Shown: positions 35,757 through 45,972, numbered from the stretch's first letter. The stretch is 64,000 nt of DNA from Chloroflexi bacterium 44-23 (GCA_001899005.1 MKUW01000007.1:186001-250000); one strand, 5' to 3'. Translations and numbers: made by a program. Notes: generated by a model from the sequence alone, not told the origin.

Positions 35757-36215
35757 ATGGATTCATTCTTGAGGGCGGCATATGAGGAAGCTCAAAAAGG
35801 GGAAAATGAAGGCGGAATACCAATCGGTTCGGTTCTGGTGATCGATGGTCAAATCGTTGGACGTGGACACAACCAACGAGTTCAGAAGGGCAGCGTAATT
35901 CTGCATGCTGAAATGTCTGCACTGGAAAACGCCGGGCGGTTGAGCCCAAGCACTTATCAAAATTCAGTTCTTTATACAACCCTATCTCCTTGTAAAATGT
36001 GTTCCGGAGCCATTTTGCTATACAAGATCCCAAGAGTGGTGATTGGAGAAAACCAAAACTTTCAAGGGAATGAAGGATATCTAATTCAGAACAATGTCCG
36101 TGTGGATGTTTTAAATGATCAGGATTGTATTGGCATGATGGAAGCGTTTATTCAGAACAACCCCCAATTGTGGTTTGAGGATATTGGTGAGGATTCAAAG
36201 GATAAGGATTGTTAG
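35757..36215 (+). CDS. Fungal-type (FCY1-like) cytosine deaminase
   Basis: 152 residues. Zinc site: His50 and Glu52 in LHAEMSALEN, Cys79 and Cys82 in SPCKMCSGA. The flanking sequence GRGHNQR, QKGS, LYTTLSPC, VVIGENQNF and the end FEDIGE follow yeast cytosine deaminase almost segment by segment. I therefore prefer this over tRNA adenosine deaminase (TadA) or guanine deaminase. The enzyme turns cytosine into uracil for pyrimidine salvage in the cytosol. AAGGAAGG lies before the ATG. Monocistronic. Confidence 0.85.
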   Translation: MDSFLRAAYEEAQKGENEGGIPIGSVLVIDGQIVGRGHNQRVQKGSVILHAEMSALENAGRLSPSTYQNSVLYTTLSPCKMCSGAILLYKIPRVVIGENQNFQGNEGYLIQNNVRVDVLNDQDCIGMMEAFIQNNPQLWFEDIGEDSKDKDC

Positions 36216-36409
36216 CGTAGGCAGTTTCAACAATATTTGAGGTTACCTGCACCAGAAGCAATTAGTGAAATTTAGGAAGGTCTTAAGAATGTAGATCGTA
36301 TCGTAACCGCAATCTGATAACGCGCTGCTTTAAATGATAAAAAAATGAATATGTTAGAATTGAAACCTGAAGGGGAGATATTTCCAAATATGTTCAGGGA
36401 GGGTAGTTG

Positions 36410-36991
36410 ATGGTGGATGAAAAATTATGGCAGCAAGGTATGACCATCGGCGATTTTGTAAAAGGGATGGATAAATACCAGGAAGAAATGCGGATACGTT
36501 TGCGAGATACACGCATCACACCGGCTGAATGTCAACGTTTGCGCACATTTGGAAAACCAAGAAAAGTTGTCGTTTTGACAGAAGCATGGTGTCCGGATAG
36601 CTTGATGAATCTGCCTTTGTTAATCAAAATGGCTGATTGCATGCCTGAACTTGAAATTAGAATTTTCATTCGAAGTCAACTCCCAGAATTAAGCAAAGAG
36701 TTGTCTTTACAGGGATATGAAAAGATCCCCTTGTTCATCATCATGGATGAGCACTTGCAATTGATCGGCTATTGGATGGAACGGCCTCTACTGGCAAATA
36801 AGCGTATTGCAGAATGGATAAAACACAACCCTAAATTTGTTGAAGCCAAAGCACAATTTAAGATGAATCCGGGTATGGACAGATCGGTACTCGATAGCCT
36901 GATAGAGAAATTTGTCGATGAGATGTGGAATTGGTATGATACCGAATTACAATCGGAGACTGTAAAAGAAGTCTTGGCAGCTATGGCCTGA
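36410..36991 (+). CDS. Thioredoxin-like protein with WCPDS motif
   Basis: Start ATG 36410, with GGGAGGG six bases upstream (a TTG three bases earlier is less likely). 193 residues. The thioredoxin-like fold is indicated by VVVLTEAWCPDSLMNLPLL and the cis-Pro region KIPLFIIMDE. The active site is WCPDS, so only one cysteine remains. Firmicutes thioredoxin-family proteins of this type, found in bacillithiol-using bacteria, carry the same change; role unclear. Cytosolic. It converges with thyX, 5 bases between the stops. Confidence 0.75.
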   Translation: MVDEKLWQQGMTIGDFVKGMDKYQEEMRIRLRDTRITPAECQRLRTFGKPRKVVVLTEAWCPDSLMNLPLLIKMADCMPELEIRIFIRSQLPELSKELSLQGYEKIPLFIIMDEHLQLIGYWMERPLLANKRIAEWIKHNPKFVEAKAQFKMNPGMDRSVLDSLIEKFVDEMWNWYDTELQSETVKEVLAAMA

Positions 36992-36996
36992 GAATT

Positions 36997-38442
36997 TTAT
37001 TCGACCCCGTCTCCCATTAAACACATTGTTTCATCAAAATGGTCTTTTTCAATTTCCTGCCAGGTTTCCAGCGGGTTATTGCGAATCCAATGTTTTGCAA
37101 GCGGACTGACGTTGAATATCTCTTCAGCGATGCGCTGAGAAATGCGGCGTACTGAAAAATGAGCGTTTGCAGCGCTTCGTAAGGTAATAAGATGATCCAA
37201 TGCACGTAAATTACCTTGAAGCAGGATACGGCGGTTAAAGGCGTTAGGAACGATATAAGCGGCAACCTCTGGATTGAATTCTGCGATTTTGCGGTAGGTT
37301 TTTCGGGCAACTGACATTACCTCGTGATAGAGTTTTTCAAAGTTGCTGGATTTTATCCACTTGGGTACGACATACCCCAATTCCGTTGTCAAGGATTGCG
37401 CTGTCTGGGTCATGATCCGGTGACGTTTGATCTCAAAATAAGCGCCTTGATCCATCAGCAGCTCAAAAGTGAAATTTCCGAATTCAAATTCTCGCAACGG
37501 GACGTCATATTTCTGGAGGTCCTTTACAGCCAGTTGCGCTAACCGGTCTATTTCTTCAGGAGAAGCTTGAGTAAGATGATCCCAAATATGGACAAAATCA
37601 TTGTGACCGAAGCGGTAAATCAGTGCAGCCAGTACCTTTTTCTCTGCCTGGACATCATAATCAACAAGCCGACACCATTCTGATGATGAATTGGATAGCG
37701 AGAAATTGTTATTTTCTTGTGTGAAATTGGAATATGCATTTAACCAGGAAGGCACCTGATTTGCATACTTAACCAAAGTGGGTACATTTTCTTGTGCGAC
37801 TTGTTTAATTTCAATCCCCACTGACCGCACTTCCTCCAGTGGGTGGGAAAGCATTTTTTTGAGTGCATGTTCAAGCGCGCGTGCATTGATCGTCATGCCG
37901 ACATTTGCCAGAGCTGCGGCAGGCAATAGGAAGCGAGCCACATCAACGTATTGAGCTCGAATTCGCCTTTCCCAGGCTGTTTCATTTTCATCATCACGAA
38001 TGGGAAAATGCTTGGCTGCCTCTTTTTGCAATACCGGTAATGATTGGTGATAGGTGTGAAATAGAAGCTGGTTTGTTTCAATAAAGGATTTTATTAATTC
38101 CGGATCAGATAATTCTAATGGAATATAAAAACTCTCTTTACCCCATTTTTGATAGCGTGATGATTTTTCGGTATAAGAGGCGAGCCGATTGCTTTCCAGG
38201 CACTCAATTGCCAGGCGAGAAATGTTCTCCACAGCGATGTGGAGAACAGCATGCTCTGCTACAGAGGAATGACCATACCCAACCACCCATTTTTCATGGA
38301 ACTCAGCACTTTTTTCATTGGTTAAATCAGCCGCAATTTCTTTAAAAGTTTGAGGGGAACGAGATGTCTTGGCAAACGTAACTGCGATGGTTTCAGGGGG
38401 CAGTTTTTGTGGATCCAGTAAGTAAACCTGTCTGGAATTCTG
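36997..38442 (-). CDS. thyX: FAD-dependent thymidylate synthase, tandem ThyX domains
   Basis: I chose ATG 38442 (MQNSRQVYLLD) with GGAGGAG 10 bases before it; the frame continues to 38529. About 481 residues, twice the usual 220-250, formed by two ThyX-like domains. Domain 1 has GHSSVAEHAVLHI and SNRLASYTEKSSRY; domain 2 has FELLMDQGAYFEIKRHRIMTQTAQ. Each retains a different part of the ThyX signature (R-H-R...S...S-R-Y), so both domains probably build a composite active site. It makes dTMP using methylene-THF and FADH2. The gene starts inside the 3' end of ribF, the FAD synthetase gene, overlapping it by 50 bases. Confidence 0.92.
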   Translation of the reverse strand, partial: QNSRQVYLLDPQKLPPETIAVTFAKTSRSPQTFKEIAADLTNEKSAEFHEKWVVGYGHSSVAEHAVLHIAVENISRLAIECLESNRLASYTEKSSRYQKWGKESFYIPLELSDPELIKSFIETNQLLFHTYHQSLPVLQKEAAKHFPIRDDENETAWERRIRAQYVDVARFLLPAAALANVGMTINARALEHALKKMLSHPLEEVRSVGIEIKQVAQENVPTLVKYANQVPSWLNAYSNFTQENNNFSLSNSSSEWCRLVDYDVQAEKKVLAALIYRFGHNDFVHIWDHLTQASPEEIDRLAQLAVKDLQKYDVPLREFEFGNFTFELLMDQGAYFEIKRHRIMTQTAQSLTTELGYVVPKWIKSSNFEKLYHEVMSVARKTYRKIAEFNPEVAAYIVPNAFNRRILLQGNLRALDHLITLRSAANAHFSVRRISQRIAEEIFNVSPLAKHWIRNNPLETWQEIEKDHFDETMCLMGDGVE

Positions 38443-39364
38443 CATGTTTAAGAATCTCCTCCGATTTGGCGGCATCATTTTTAATTTGTTGAATAAGTGC
38501 AGAAATACTTTCAAAGCGCTTTTCAGCACGAATTCTTGATACTAAAAACAATTGTACAGGAAGATCATAGATGTTTCTATCAAAATTGTGAATGTAACAT
38601 TCAACCTGTGCATTCGGTTCATTATCAACAAATGTGGGGCGGAAGCCGATATTAGTCACAGACGTATATATTTTTCCCTCCACCTGGGCAAAGGTTGCAT
38701 ACACACCAGAAGCTGGCAGGAGTTTTCCCTCCCAAACTGCGAGGTTGGCGGTGGGAAATCCAATTTTACTGCCACGTTGATCACCGTGCTTTACCACACC
38801 GGTAATGGAATACGGTCTTCCCAACGCTTTGTTTGCCGATTCCAAATCGCCGGAGGTTAACCAATTTCTGATTTGAGAAGAAGAAATTTTCTCAGAATTT
38901 TGCAAAAAGTGTTTCACGATGATAGTTTCAAAACCATATTGCATCCCGAGTTGACTTAATACAGTCGTATTGCCGCGTCTTTGATGTCCAAATGTAAAGT
39001 CTTCCCCAACCCAAATTTGTTTGATCGGCAGATTTGAAACCAGTAAATCAATAAATTCAGTCGGTGTCAGCTGTGCCATTTCTTTCGTAAATTGCAATGT
39101 AATCGTGTAATTTAGACCCAATTTTTCAAAGAGCGCTGCTTTTTCCTCCGGTGATGTCAGCGTAATCGGCGTTTGGATATTTCGGATTACAATCGCGGGA
39201 ATGGGGAAAAATGTAATAACAGCACACTCAGTCGAGGTCTTTTGTGCCTGGTTAACCATAGCCTGGATTAACTGTTGGTGACCGGTGTGAACACCATCAA
39301 ATGTTCCGATGGCGGCATACAAGCCTGTTGTAGGTAGGGATGTTAATTCTCTCAAGTGTTTCAT
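38393..39364 (-). CDS. ribF: Bifunctional riboflavin kinase/FAD synthetase
   Basis: 323 residues. The N-terminal adenylyltransferase has AIGTFDGVHTGHQQLI and ISSSQIRNWL; the C-terminal riboflavin kinase has GVVKHGDQRGSKIGFPTANL and SVTNIGFRPTF. It converts riboflavin to FMN and FAD. It is in its usual place after truB in the translation operon, and its 3' end overlaps thyX, whose product needs FAD. Confidence 0.95.
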   Translation of the reverse strand: MKHLRELTSLPTTGLYAAIGTFDGVHTGHQQLIQAMVNQAQKTSTECAVITFFPIPAIVIRNIQTPITLTSPEEKAALFEKLGLNYTITLQFTKEMAQLTPTEFIDLLVSNLPIKQIWVGEDFTFGHQRRGNTTVLSQLGMQYGFETIIVKHFLQNSEKISSSQIRNWLTSGDLESANKALGRPYSITGVVKHGDQRGSKIGFPTANLAVWEGKLLPASGVYATFAQVEGKIYTSVTNIGFRPTFVDNEPNAQVECYIHNFDRNIYDLPVQLFLVSRIRAEKRFESISALIQQIKNDAAKSEEILKHAEFQTGLLTGSTKTAP

Positions 39365-39390
39365 GAATCAATATAAGCTGCAGAAAATCG

Positions 39391-40293
39391 TTATCCGGAT
39401 GTAAACACTTTCTTTGGTTGCCATTCATTGGTTCCAGCATCAAATTCCAAAAGGCCGATCAATTCCCCTTCAGGGCTAATCGCACGTGCCATTTTTCCAA
39501 TACCCGCTACCCCCGGAATTCGGCGTCCATGACGGACAATATCCAATTCCTCCGGAGTAAGATCTATCACCGGCCAGTCACTCAAGGTTTCCGCTGCAGG
39601 TATAAGAACTTCCGTCCAGGTATTATCGGCAAAAGCCTCCCTAAGTTTTCTCAGTGGTACGGCATCGCGCAGCGTAAAGCGGCCGCTTTTTGTTCTGCGC
39701 AAGCCTATTAAGTGAGCACCGCAGCCAAGTTTCTCGCCTAAATCATGAGCTAAAGAACGAACATAGGTACCTGAAGAACAATATACATCAATTACCGCTT
39801 CTGGTGGTGCCCATTCCAAGAGATCGAGATTGTAAACATTTATCATGCGTGGCTCGAGGTCCACTTCTTCACCTTCTCGAGCGAATTCATACGCCTTTTT
39901 ACCTTTTACTTTGACTGCCGAGTAAGGAGGCGGAACTTGTTCAATTTCTCCGACGAATGATTGTAAAACGTCGTTGAATTGTTTCTCGGTGATATCAACA
40001 GCTGTTGTACTCAGGACGCGGCCATCAGCATCAAAAGTATCTGTTGATGTGCCCAATTGAATAACTGCCTGATAGCGTTTATCCGATGCTGAAACATATT
40101 CGCTTAAACGCACTGCAGGGCCAACCAGTATTACCAATACACCGGATGCACGTGGGTCAAGTGTTCCGGTATGCCCGGCTCGACGAATGTTTGTTCCTTT
40201 CCGAATTATTTGAACAACATCATGAGATGTCATTCCGATTGGTTTGTCAACAACCAATACCCCCGATACTTCACTTTTTTTTTCATCTACCAT
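39391..40293 (-). CDS. truB: tRNA pseudouridine(55) synthase
   Basis: 300 residues. GVLVVDKPIGMTSHDVV, the catalytic Asp in AGHTGTLDPRASGVL, and YQAVIQLGTSTDTFDADG are the TruB hallmarks; a C-terminal PUA-like region ends in EFDAGTNEWQPKKVF. It modifies U55 in tRNA. Same strand as nrnA and ribF, in the canonical order. Confidence 0.96.
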   Translation of the reverse strand: MVDEKKSEVSGVLVVDKPIGMTSHDVVQIIRKGTNIRRAGHTGTLDPRASGVLVILVGPAVRLSEYVSASDKRYQAVIQLGTSTDTFDADGRVLSTTAVDITEKQFNDVLQSFVGEIEQVPPPYSAVKVKGKKAYEFAREGEEVDLEPRMINVYNLDLLEWAPPEAVIDVYCSSGTYVRSLAHDLGEKLGCGAHLIGLRRTKSGRFTLRDAVPLRKLREAFADNTWTEVLIPAAETLSDWPVIDLTPEELDIVRHGRRIPGVAGIGKMARAISPEGELIGLLEFDAGTNEWQPKKVFTSG

Positions 40294-40336
40294 TTATCTA
40301 TCTCCCCAGAAATTTCTGGTATTTATTGTTATTTTA

Positions 40337-41311
40337 CTATTGCAAACGTTTCTTGGTCTGTAAATATGCAAAGGTTTGTTGCAGCACCATTTCCATAACC
40401 GATTCAAGTGATCCGGGAATGTCTGCGCCGGAGGCTGCCAAATGACCACCACCATTAAAGTGAAATGCTATTTCTGATACATCAAAGCCTGGTTTTGAGC
40501 GCCAGGAAACTTTAATGTGATTGTCTTTTTGTTCCACAAAAAGGATTGTAATATCGCAGTCGGTAATGCTTGAGAGTAGAGTATTTAAATCTGCATCATC
40601 GTTTCCATTGTAATCAGATTGTTCGCGATCGGCAAGTATTAAGGAAGTCCAGGCGACATTTTCTCGTTTTTGCATTCTTTGGAGAGCAAATCCCCAATAA
40701 TTAACCTGCTCATATGATCTGCTGATTAAATTTTGATAATAAATGCCAGGCAGGTCTGCACCGGCATCCATTAAGTCAGCTGCAATACGTAATGCCTTTG
40801 AAGTAACATTTGAAGTGCGGAAACCGATGGTATCGGTTAATATGCCGGTTAACAATAATGTGGCTATATCGGGATCAAATTCGAGTCCCCAGTTTGGGAA
40901 ATTTTCGGCCAATATTGCACAGGTAGCTACTGCTGTTTCTTCAACGAAGTTGTGGTCTGCAAAGAAGAGATTGGTCACATGGTGATCAATCTGGAGGTCG
41001 ATTGCACGTCCATTGACTACGTTTCCAAGCCTTTCAAGGTCAGATGCATCCACACTAATCACGAGATCGAATTGTTGATCCGGGTTAATCGCATTAACCA
41101 CAGTCTTGCTGCCTGGCAAATGGCGAAAATTAGAAGGAAGTCCATCGGCCAGGGCAACGGTAACTTGTTTTCCTTTTTTTCGTAAAGCCATTCCAAGCCC
41201 GAGGGCAGAGCCGATTGCATCACCATCCGGACGTATGTGTGAGACAATTAATATACGATCGTTGCTTTGAAAAAGCGATTGTATATCTTCTGAAGAGGTA
41301 TTATTCGTCAT
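40337..41311 (-). CDS. nrnA: DHH/DHHA1 phosphoesterase, NrnA-type
   Basis: 324 residues. The motifs SHIRPDGDAIGSALGLG, SVDASDLERLG, DHHVTNLFF and HFNGGGHLAASG define the DHH/DHHA1 family with two-metal chemistry. NrnA degrades short oligoribonucleotides and pAp, and often the c-di-AMP breakdown product pApA. It overlaps rbfA by 11 bases. With two c-di-AMP receptor paralogues at 20.5-21.2 kb, a c-di-AMP signalling role is plausible. Confidence 0.92.
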   Translation of the reverse strand: MTNNTSSEDIQSLFQSNDRILIVSHIRPDGDAIGSALGLGMALRKKGKQVTVALADGLPSNFRHLPGSKTVVNAINPDQQFDLVISVDASDLERLGNVVNGRAIDLQIDHHVTNLFFADHNFVEETAVATCAILAENFPNWGLEFDPDIATLLLTGILTDTIGFRTSNVTSKALRIAADLMDAGADLPGIYYQNLISRSYEQVNYWGFALQRMQKRENVAWTSLILADREQSDYNGNDDADLNTLLSSITDCDITILFVEQKDNHIKVSWRSKPGFDVSEIAFHFNGGGHLAASGADIPGSLESVMEMVLQQTFAYLQTKKRLQ

Positions 41312-41705
41312 TTAAATTATCTTCCTCTTCGTTTGCCAAAGGATCAAACGATCTATCTTCATGTTGAATCTGGTCAAACAGTTTTTCAATTCGATCGATG
41401 CGTTCCGGAGTTGGATCCCAATAGAAACGCAAGCGCGGGAAGGACCGTAATTCGATTTGACTCGCCAGTTGCTTACGGATATAACCGCTCGCACTCGCAA
41501 ATCCTTGTAATATTTCCGCACTGCGTTCACTTCCTTCGATGGCAGAAACGTAAATTGATGCAAAAGCCAATTCCCGATCTACTTTCACTTCGGTAATGGT
41601 AACCCCGCTCAATCTGGGATCTTGAATTTCTTGTCGAACCAACAATTCTTGCAGTTCTTGTTTGATGCGATCGCCAATACGAGTTAATCTTAATTTTGAG
41701 GGCAT
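41301..41705 (-). CDS. rbfA: Ribosome-binding factor A
   Basis: 134 residues with the single KH-like RbfA fold: RIGDRIKQELQELL, DPRLSGVTITEVKVDRELAFASIYVS and LRFYWDPTPERIDRIE. It assists 30S maturation. The acidic C-terminal tail is encoded in the overlap with nrnA. 16 bases downstream of infB. Confidence 0.94.
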   Translation of the reverse strand: MPSKLRLTRIGDRIKQELQELLVRQEIQDPRLSGVTITEVKVDRELAFASIYVSAIEGSERSAEILQGFASASGYIRKQLASQIELRSFPRLRFYWDPTPERIDRIEKLFDQIQHEDRSFDPLANEEEDNLNDE

Positions 41706-41721
41706 CTAGTTTCTCTTTCTA

Positions 41722-43509
41722 TTAAGTAGTGGCGAGTTCCAATGAGTAGCATTGGATAATATCGCCAGTTTCAATTTCATTAAAACCCTTTAATCCGATT
41801 CCACATTCAAATCCTGCGCGCACTTCGCGAACATCATCTTTTTCGTGTTTAAGTGAAGCGATTTCGCCATTAAATATTTCTTCTTCATTACGTAGCAAGC
41901 GTGCTTTTGCATTCCGGCGAATCTCACCTTTGGTTACGCGGCAGCCGGCGATAACACCAACCTTGGTGATTTTGAAAACTGCCAGAACATCGGCCTCACC
42001 AAGAATAACCTGAATATACTCTGGTTCAAGCATGCCTTTCATCGCTTTTTCGACATCTTCAATCAGACGATAAATGATGCTATATAAACGTATTGAGACT
42101 CCCTCGGCTTCTGCCATTTTTTTAGCAGCTGAATCAGCGCTTACATTGAAACCAACCACTATCGCTTGGGATGCGACTGCCAGCATAACGTCATTTTCAC
42201 TGATGTTTCCAGCTTCAGCGTGAAGAATATTAATACTTATTAACTTGGTAGAAAGATCAGTCAATGAATTGATGATAGGCTCGAGTGAGCCTTGTACATC
42301 GGCTTTAATGATCAATCGAAGTTCTTTTTCTTCCCCGGATTGAACGCGATCAAATAATTCTTCCAAAGTAGCTTTTGGCGCAGAGCTAATTCGTTCTTTT
42401 GTGCGATTCCGACGTTCCTCCACCAATACAAGAGCAAGTTTGGTAGATTTCGCGGCTTGGAAAATGTCTCCGGCATGGGGAACATCATTCAAACCCATTA
42501 CCAGAACAGGTGTGGATGGGCCAGCTTTGCGGATCGGTTTGCCTTTGTAATCAAACATGGCGCGAATGCGGCCATAACTTGTTCCTGCCACAATCACATC
42601 ACCCATATTGACTGTGCCATTTTGGACAAGTAATGTTGCCAGTACACCCTTAGCGCGATCAATCTCAGCTTCAATAACTGTACCGATTGCCTGACCGGAG
42701 GGGTTGGCTAGAATGGTAAGCCCTTCTGCCGTCAACAGAATCGCCTCAAGCAAGTCATCAATACCTGTTTTTTGTTTGGCAGATACAGGAACGACCATTG
42801 TATCGCCGTCCCAATCATCAGGCACCAACCCGGATTCTGCCAGCTGTTTCTTTGTAAAATCAGGGTTTGCGTCCGGGCGGTCCATTTTGTTCAAAGCAAC
42901 AATGATCGGCACACGGGCGGCTTTTGCGTGTGAAATGGCTTCTTTGGTTTGCGGCATGACACCATCATCTGCAGCCACTACCAATATGACAATATCTGCT
43001 CCTTGCGCACCACGTGAACGCATTGCTGTGAAGGCAGCATGGCCTGGTGTGTCAAGAAATGTAATTAATTGCCCTTTATGCTCCACCTGATACGCACCGA
43101 TATGTTGGGTGATACCACCGGCTTCTCCGCTGGCGACACTTGTATGCCGGATTGCATCGAGCAAAGTTGTTTTGCCGTGATCAACATGCCCTAAAATTGT
43201 AACTACCGGAGCGCGTGCCACCAGATCTGAAGGATTCTCACTGTCAATCTGCCTGCGCCACAATGGTGTTTCGCCTGTTTCAGCAATTTCCATTTCTTCA
43301 ACAGGAACATCCATTGCAGCTTCAAAGCCAAGCTCCGATGCCACAATCGCTGCGGTGTCGAAATCGATTTGCTGGTTGATATTCGCCATTACCCCATTCG
43401 TCATTAAAACTTTAATAACCTGAATTGGGCTTGCTTCCATTAATTGTGCCAGCTCCCGCACGGTTAAGCTGGTTGGTAATATGATTGTTTTCAGTCCATT
43501 TTCGCTCAT
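41722..43509 (-). CDS. infB: Translation initiation factor IF-2, short form
   Basis: 595 residues, lacking the long variable N-terminus of many bacterial IF-2 (often 750-950). It has one IF2_N-like domain (TSLTVRELAQLMEASPIQVIKVLM), then the GTPase with GHVDHGKTTLLD, DTPGHAAFTAMR and NKMD. The beta-barrel domains and the fMet-tRNA-binding C-terminus follow (VGVIAGCRVTKGEI, GFECGIGLKGFNEIETGD). The start is ATG 43509. 90 bases downstream of rnpM. Confidence 0.96.
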   Translation of the reverse strand: MSENGLKTIILPTSLTVRELAQLMEASPIQVIKVLMTNGVMANINQQIDFDTAAIVASELGFEAAMDVPVEEMEIAETGETPLWRRQIDSENPSDLVARAPVVTILGHVDHGKTTLLDAIRHTSVASGEAGGITQHIGAYQVEHKGQLITFLDTPGHAAFTAMRSRGAQGADIVILVVAADDGVMPQTKEAISHAKAARVPIIVALNKMDRPDANPDFTKKQLAESGLVPDDWDGDTMVVPVSAKQKTGIDDLLEAILLTAEGLTILANPSGQAIGTVIEAEIDRAKGVLATLLVQNGTVNMGDVIVAGTSYGRIRAMFDYKGKPIRKAGPSTPVLVMGLNDVPHAGDIFQAAKSTKLALVLVEERRNRTKERISSAPKATLEELFDRVQSGEEKELRLIIKADVQGSLEPIINSLTDLSTKLISINILHAEAGNISENDVMLAVASQAIVVGFNVSADSAAKKMAEAEGVSIRLYSIIYRLIEDVEKAMKGMLEPEYIQVILGEADVLAVFKITKVGVIAGCRVTKGEIRRNAKARLLRNEEEIFNGEIASLKHEKDDVREVRAGFECGIGLKGFNEIETGDIIQCYSLELATT

Positions 43510-43599
43510 TCTTACACCTCTAACGCCGGATTACCCCCCTACATTGCTTCCAGATTGCTTAGCGTTCTTGAGCAGCCTGGATGGACCGAGTCAGTTAAA

Positions 43600-43920
43600 T
43601 TAACCGTTACTTTTCAGTAAGCCCTCTTGTGGTGAATCGTCAGTAATTTTTTGCATAAATTGCATAATTGTCTGGCGATCACTTTCGGTCAAATCTATTC
43701 GTAACGCTTTTGCCAAACTGCCTTTCAAAGCAGATTGCCAACAACTGAGATGGTCATGGATATACGCGCCGCGTCCAGGCATTTTGCCTGAACTATCTAT
43801 TTTAATTCCTGTGTCGGTTCGCACGACTCTCGTCAAAGATCGTTTGGCGAGGATTTCCCGACAACCGACACAGGTCCTTTGTGGAATATGCCTGGTTCGA
43901 ACTGATTGTTTTTTAACCAC
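43600..43920 (-). CDS. rnpM: YlxR/RnpM (DUF448) RNA-binding protein
   Basis: I chose the GTG start at 43920 (VVKKQSVRTRHIP) with AAAGGA upstream; the frame is open back into nusA. About 106 residues. The signature RTCVGCREILAKRSLTRVV and GKMPGRGAYIHDHLSCWQSALK define the family. RnpM binds RNase P RNA or tRNA in characterised Firmicutes. The gene lies in its conserved place between nusA and infB. Confidence 0.92.
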   Translation of the reverse strand: MVKKQSVRTRHIPQRTCVGCREILAKRSLTRVVRTDTGIKIDSSGKMPGRGAYIHDHLSCWQSALKGSLAKALRIDLTESDRQTIMQFMQKITDDSPQEGLLKSNG

Positions 43921-43942
43921 TTCCAATCCTTTCGAAGGTTGG

Positions 43943-45934
43943 CTAGAGAGCCCAATCAGTCCATTCATCGCCTTCATTTTTATGTTTTTTGCGATAAACG
44001 AGGGTCTCTTCTTCTTCGTCATATTCAATCTCAACATGACGTTTCTTTTTGCTCTTCTTCTTCCCTTTCTTGTCGGTTAGATCTTCTTCATCATCTTCTA
44101 CGACTGGAATGTTAATGACATCAGGTTGAAGTGCGAACAACTCATCAAAACTGAGCTCTTCTTCTTTTTCAACTTCTGCCACATCCGCTTCAGCTTCTTC
44201 TACGGTTGTAATCTCTTCGATTTCTATTTCCCGAAGGTCATCCACTTCTTTAGGTGTCTCTTGAGTCTCTACCAGCGCATCAACTGCAGAAGACGGGATT
44301 TCCAATTCCGCACTTTCCTTAACAGATTCAATTAAGTCTGAAGCAGATTCTGCTTCAAGTTCTGCTGTAATAGCAGCTTCCTCTGCTGTGGCAGGTGCTT
44401 CCACATCGGCTTCAGCAAGCGCTTTTTCTGCGGCAACCAGTTCTGGCAAATTTTCCATCAAATCTTCGATAGATTTCATCGCACGGGGGCCCATGCCATT
44501 TAATCGCAAAATATTATCGGGAGTTTGCAGCATTTGAATAACGAGATCCGAGACAAGATTATAGCCAGCCTCTTGTAAAATGTAATTGACATGTTCCGGT
44601 AATCCTGAATCCAGGATACTGGTGGTAAAGAAAGAAGCGGGCATTTTTTCGCGCAGACTTTCCAAGCGTTTCTGTTCAGCTAGCTCTTCCTCTTTACTCA
44701 ACATAAATGAACGTTTTTCAACCCGATCGATAAATTTTGAGGCGGTATCATAATTCTCAGCAGTCAGAATCCCGCCACCAGCTTTTCGAGCCAGGAATTC
44801 TTCAATTTTGACAATATTATCTTTTTCATGAATTGCCATCTCTGCTAAAGTGGGGTCATTTTGCAGCTTGTAAATGGCATCGGCGGTAGCCTCTGGCAGA
44901 CTCTTGATGTCAATTCGCCAGCTCGTTAATTTTGCAGCCAGGCGTGCATTTTGTCCATCACGTCCAATCGCCAGACTGAGTTGATCTTCGGGTACGACCA
45001 CTGTAGCTGTACGCCCACCTTCAGAAAATTCATTTAAGAAGACACCACTTACTTTCGCAGGGCTGATGGCGCGTGCGATAAATTGAGCAGGATCTTGGTG
45101 CCATTCAATTACATCAATTTTTTCATCATGCAATTCACGAACGATTGCCTGTATGCGAACGCCACGCAACCCAACACATGCCCCAACCGGATCAATCCCG
45201 GTTTGGGTGGCAGAAACTGCCACTTTTGCTCGTTGGCCTGGTTCACGGGTAATCGAGCGAATTTCAACAATTCCGTGATAAATCTCGGGAACTTCAGTTT
45301 CTAGTAATCTTCTCAAAAAATTGCGATGCGTTCGAGAAAGTAAGATCTGCGGACCGCGATTTGAATCTTTTACTTCAGCCACAAGAGCTCGCACGCGGTC
45401 GTGAACGTGGAAGCGTTCGCCAGGAATGAGGTCTTTTCGCAACATGATCCCTTCGGCTTTCATGTCCAAGCCAATAGTCAGCCCCTGGGCGTTGGTCGCC
45501 TGAACCACCCCGCTGATAATTTCACCGAGTTGTTCCGCATAATGATCCAATTGCATTTGGTGCTCAGCATCTCGAATGCGTTGTTGAATCACTTGACGCG
45601 CAGTTTGGGCAGCCACTCGCCCAAAGTTTTTCGGCGTGCTTTCTACCAATACCATCATGCCCACTTCAGCCTCAGGGTTGAATTTTTGGGCTTCCTGGAT
45701 TGTGACTTCAGTGCGCTCATCCTGCACTTCGTCAACGACTTCTTTTTCGGCATAGATGGTAACTTTTCCCGTATCAGTTTCAACTGATGCTTCAACCCGC
45801 TGGGCACTCGAAGCATTCACAGATCGCCGGTAAGCCGATACCATGGCTGATTCCAACGCTTTTAAAATTACATCGCGTGGCAATCCTTTTTCTTCCAGCA
45901 CTTCATTGAAAGCAAGGGTAAACTCATTTCTCAT
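43943..45934 (-). CDS. nusA: Transcription termination/antitermination factor NusA with acidic tail
   Basis: I prefer ATG 45934 ([13 protein letters not shown]), the family-typical start; alternatives lie 12 and 21 bases upstream, and GGGAG is 12 bases away. About 663 residues. The N-terminal RNA polymerase-binding domain is followed by S1 (GEIISGVV), KH1/KH2 ([30 protein letters not shown]) and an HhH-like element ([17 protein letters not shown]). A long Glu-rich then Lys-rich C-terminus follows ([21 protein letters not shown]). It heads the operon. The usual upstream rimP gene is absent from the window. Confidence 0.95.
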   Translation of the reverse strand: MRNEFTLAFNEVLEEKGLPRDVILKALESAMVSAYRRSVNASSAQRVEASVETDTGKVTIYAEKEVVDEVQDERTEVTIQEAQKFNPEAEVGMMVLVESTPKNFGRVAAQTARQVIQQRIRDAEHQMQLDHYAEQLGEIISGVVQATNAQGLTIGLDMKAEGIMLRKDLIPGERFHVHDRVRALVAEVKDSNRGPQILLSRTHRNFLRRLLETEVPEIYHGIVEIRSITREPGQRAKVAVSATQTGIDPVGACVGLRGVRIQAIVRELHDEKIDVIEWHQDPAQFIARAISPAKVSGVFLNEFSEGGRTATVVVPEDQLSLAIGRDGQNARLAAKLTSWRIDIKSLPEATADAIYKLQNDPTLAEMAIHEKDNIVKIEEFLARKAGGGILTAENYDTASKFIDRVEKRSFMLSKEEELAEQKRLESLREKMPASFFTTSILDSGLPEHVNYILQEAGYNLVSDLVIQMLQTPDNILRLNGMGPRAMKSIEDLMENLPELVAAEKALAEADVEAPATAEEAAITAELEAESASDLIESVKESAELEIPSSAVDALVETQETPKEVDDLREIEIEEITTVEEAEADVAEVEKEEELSFDELFALQPDVINIPVVEDDEEDLTDKKGKKKSKKKRHVEIEYDEEEETLVYRKKHKNEGDEWTDWAL

Positions 45935-45972
45935 TTCTTTGTACATCTCCCACAAAATAACCTTGGTAATTA

